Below, piece after piece: positions 15,414 to 17,573 of a stretch of 17,573 bases of DNA; the first letter of the stretch is position 1; every line of letters starts with the position of its first letter. The translations under genes and the position numbers were made by a program. The notes beneath the pieces are model-generated. The model was not told the origin of the DNA. It saw only the letters and a program-made list of their open reading frames with translations, and ran no database searches. Source of the stretch: SAR324 cluster bacterium (GTDB lineage Bacteria; SAR324; NAC60-12); NCBI GenBank assembly GCA_028822475.1, contig JAPKDT010000008.1, positions 1 to 17,573 on the forward strand. Reading direction: 5' to 3'.

Positions 15414-17573
15414 TTATTCACCGGAGAGCTTTTTTTCCCATTCCAGTGAAAGCCGTTGAGCTTCAGCAATTTGATCACGGTTCATACGTTTTCGGATTTC
15501 GTTCTTCAATGCTTTTGCTTTGTCTCTACCACGTGCCGATGCCAGATTTGCCCATTTGTATGCCAGTACGAAATTCTCTGGTACTCCGTCTCCGGAAGCA
15601 TACATCTCTGCGAGATTCAACTGTGCTTTAGTATCACCCTGTTCAGCCGCTTTTTTGTACCAGTAAACCGCTTGCGTAAAATCTTCTGTTACACCTGTCC
15701 CATATTTAAACATCACGGCAAGGTTTAACTGTGCTTTAGTATCACCCTGTTCAGCCGCTTTTTTGTACCAGTAAACGGCCTCTGTATAATCCTCATCCGC
15801 ACCTTTGCCGAATTCATACATTAGTCCAAGGTTCAATTGCGCGTTAGCGTCACCAAGCTCAGCAGCTTTTTTGTACCAGTAAAAAGACTGAGTATAATCC
15901 TCCGCGATGCCTTTACCTTTTCTATAAATAATGCCGAGATTTAACAGCGCCTTTGTTTCACCCTGTTCCGCTGCTTTTTTATACCACGTAATTGCTTGGT
16001 TGTAATCCTGCTTTACACCTTTGCCGTTTTCGTACATCCAGCCGAGACTGTTCTGTGCTTCCGACTGTCCCTGCTCCGCAGCTTTTTTATACCAGTGCAC
16101 CGCCTGTTCGTAATCCTGCGAAACTCCTTTTCCATACTCGTACATAACCGCAATGTTCAACTGCGCGCCTGCAGCTCCCTGTTCAGCCACTTTCTTATAC
16201 CAGTAAAATGCCTGTCTGTAATCTTCTGCGATGCCTTTACCGTTTTTGTAGAAATCACCAAGACTTAACTGAGCTTTTGTGTCACCTTGATCTGCTGCTT
16301 TTTTGTGCCAGTAAACAGCTTCTGTATAATCCACCTCTACACCTTTACCGTTTTCGTAGAGAGCTCCGAGACTGGTCTGTGCTTCTGAATGACCCTGTTT
16401 TGCAGCTTTTTTGTACCATTCAGTCGCTTGTCTGTAATCCTCTTCTACTCCTTTGCCGAATTCATACATCTCTCCTAGATTAAACTGAGCAACCGCACTT
16501 CCCTGTTCTGCGGCTTTATTATTCCAGTAAAATACCTGTCCGTAATCCTTCGTAACTCCTTTGCCGAATTTGTAAATCAGGCTCAAATTTAACTGAGCTA
16601 TTGTATCTCCTTGCTCCGCAGCTTTTTTATACCATGTAATTGCCTGGTTGTAATCCTGTTCTACTCCTTTACCGTATTCGTACATCCAGCCGAGATTTGT
16701 CTGCGCTTCCGCAAAACCCTGTTCTGCAGGTTTATTAAACCAGAAAATTGCCTGTGTGTAATTTTCGTCAACTCCTCTGCCGAATTTGTACATGATACCG
16801 AGATTTAACTGTGCTTCCGCCAAACCCTGCTCCGCAGCTTTTTTAAACCAGACAACCGCTTCTTGTTGATCTTGAATGACACCTCTACCTTTATTGTACA
16901 TAATGCCAAGATTTAACTGCCCCTCTGCCTTTCCCTTATCGGCTGCTTTTTTATACAGCAAGGCAGCTTTTGTATAATCCTGTGCTACTCCTTTTCCGTT
17001 TTCATACAACCAACCCAGGTTAGTCAGAGCCGCGGAATGACCTTTATCGGCTGCTTTCTTCAACCAGTAAACCGCTTGAGTGTAGTCTGTCCTTACTCCT
17101 TTACCATTTTTATAAATTATTCCAAGGTTTAACTGTGCGTTTGTATTGCCCTGCACTGCAGATTTTTCAAACCAGAAAATTGCCTGTAAGTAATCCTTAT
17201 CAACTCCTTTTCCACTTTTGTACATGATGCCGAGATTTAACTCCCCTTCAGCCTGTCCCAGTTCAGCAGATTTTTTATACCAGCCAACAGCCTTTGCGTT
17301 GTCCTGCTCAACGCCTTTCCCGTTTTCGTACATCCAACCGAGGTTTGTCTGAGCAGGAGCGTGATCTCTTTTGGCAGATTTCAGGTACCAGATAAAAGCT
17401 TGTCCGTAATCCTTTTTCACACCTTCACCGTTTTCATACATCCACCCGAGAGCATACTGCGCGCTGGCATTTCCTTTTTCAGCAGATTTTTTATACCAGT
17501 AAACTGCTTGTACGTTATCTTCTGTGACACCTTTTCCGAAGTCAAACATATTGCCTATGTTAAACTGCGCCCG
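15414..17573 (-). CDS. Long Sel1-like repeat (TPR-like) protein, 5' end outside window
   Basis: At least 719 residues made almost entirely of 36-residue Sel1-like repeats (consensus AQLNLGxMYExGKGVxxDYxQAxxWYKKAAEQGxxx). Nineteen repeats can be counted in the window, the last being degenerate (MYASGDGVPENFVLAYKWANLA), followed by a basic/acidic helical tail ending EWEKKLSGE. The ATG at 17549 is not the start: the frame stays open to the window edge and reads RAQFNIGN, which is the first part of a repeat. Sel1 arrays fold as an alpha-solenoid that serves as a protein-binding scaffold; many bacterial ones are secreted or periplasmic, but the N-terminus that would show a signal peptide is not visible. 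The specific partner is unknown. Repeats show a three-unit superperiod. It converges on the SPOR gene with an 85-bp gap. Confidence 0.92.
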   Translation of the reverse strand, partial: RAQFNIGNMFDFGKGVTEDNVQAVYWYKKSAEKGNASAQYALGWMYENGEGVKKDYGQAFIWYLKSAKRDHAPAQTNLGWMYENGKGVEQDNAKAVGWYKKSAELGQAEGELNLGIMYKSGKGVDKDYLQAIFWFEKSAVQGNTNAQLNLGIIYKNGKGVRTDYTQAVYWLKKAADKGHSAALTNLGWLYENGKGVAQDYTKAALLYKKAADKGKAEGQLNLGIMYNKGRGVIQDQQEAVVWFKKAAEQGLAEAQLNLGIMYKFGRGVDENYTQAIFWFNKPAEQGFAEAQTNLGWMYEYGKGVEQDYNQAITWYKKAAEQGDTIAQLNLSLIYKFGKGVTKDYGQVFYWNNKAAEQGSAVAQFNLGEMYEFGKGVEEDYRQATEWYKKAAKQGHSEAQTSLGALYENGKGVEVDYTEAVYWHKKAADQGDTKAQLSLGDFYKNGKGIAEDYRQAFYWYKKVAEQGAAGAQLNIAVMYEYGKGVSQDYEQAVHWYKKAAEQGQSEAQNSLGWMYENGKGVKQDYNQAITWYKKAAEQGETKALLNLGIIYRKGKGIAEDYTQSFYWYKKAAELGDANAQLNLGLMYEFGKGADEDYTEAVYWYKKAAEQGDTKAQLNLAVMFKYGTGVTEDFTQAVYWYKKAAEQGDTKAQLNLAEMYASGDGVPENFVLAYKWANLASARGRDKAKALKNEIRKRMNRDQIAEAQRLSLEWEKKLSGE
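15619..15776 (-). repeat. 50-bp identical direct repeat within the Sel1 array
   Basis: The block from aactgtgctttag to gtaccagtaaac is identical over 50 bp at 15619-15668 and 15727-15776, one 108-bp (36-codon) unit apart. Other units in the array are much more diverged at DNA level, so the last repeats appear recently duplicated or homogenised by gene conversion. Confidence 0.85.

Noticed and set aside
17547..17549. ATG as start of the Sel1 gene
   Set aside because: The frame continues upstream to the window edge and encodes the first half of another repeat, so the gene is truncated by the window.
15414..17573. Repeats in this region as a CRISPR array or satellite
   Set aside because: The 108-bp periodicity is coding: each unit translates to one 36-residue Sel1 repeat in an open frame.

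Overview
The window looks like a contiguous piece of a chromosome from a Gram-negative, proteobacterium-like organism. The evidence is a periplasmic binding-protein transporter, MreB, a SPOR-domain protein, tRNA genes with encoded CCA ends, and a soluble NAD-linked formate dehydrogenase. By eye the base composition is moderately AT-rich, and the spacers are clearly more AT-rich than the genes. I cannot name the lineage from sequence alone. A deltaproteobacterial or SAR324-like marine bacterium would fit, but that is a guess.

Region 1 (1-4717, + strand) is a peptide/oligopeptide-type ABC transporter operon: the 3' end of the binding-protein gene, a strong intrinsic terminator, two permeases and two ATPases. 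The last genes are translationally coupled through ATGA overlaps. Region 2 (4718-5525) is an AT-rich spacer of about 600 bp without a convincing gene, followed by tRNA-Leu(UAA) and tRNA-Cys(GCA) on the - strand. Region 3 (5526-7997) has a complete glutathione synthetase of the eukaryotic type on + and a stand-alone mreB on -, converging. Region 4 (7998-8452) is a spacer with the mreB leader and a perfect inverted repeat.

Region 5 (8453-14131, - strand) is a compact operon: lysA, then a fused NuoE-NuoF-like formate dehydrogenase diaphorase subunit, then the molybdenum catalytic subunit. Together the two fdh genes encode a cytoplasmic NAD+-dependent formate dehydrogenase: formate is oxidised at a Mo-bis-pterin site with a Cys ligand, electrons run through Fe-S clusters to FMN, and NAD+ is reduced. 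Region 6 (14291-17573) has a membrane-anchored protein with two SPOR domains (+) converging on a long Sel1-repeat protein (-) whose 5' end lies beyond the window.

Most of the window is well-understood housekeeping and metabolism. I found no CRISPR array, insertion sequence, phage gene or recognisable defence system. The points most worth a second look are the eukaryote-type glutathione synthetase packed 29 bp from tRNA-Cys, the three-repeat superperiod inside the Sel1 protein, the lysA-formate dehydrogenase operon with its fused subunit, and several inverted repeats in spacers.
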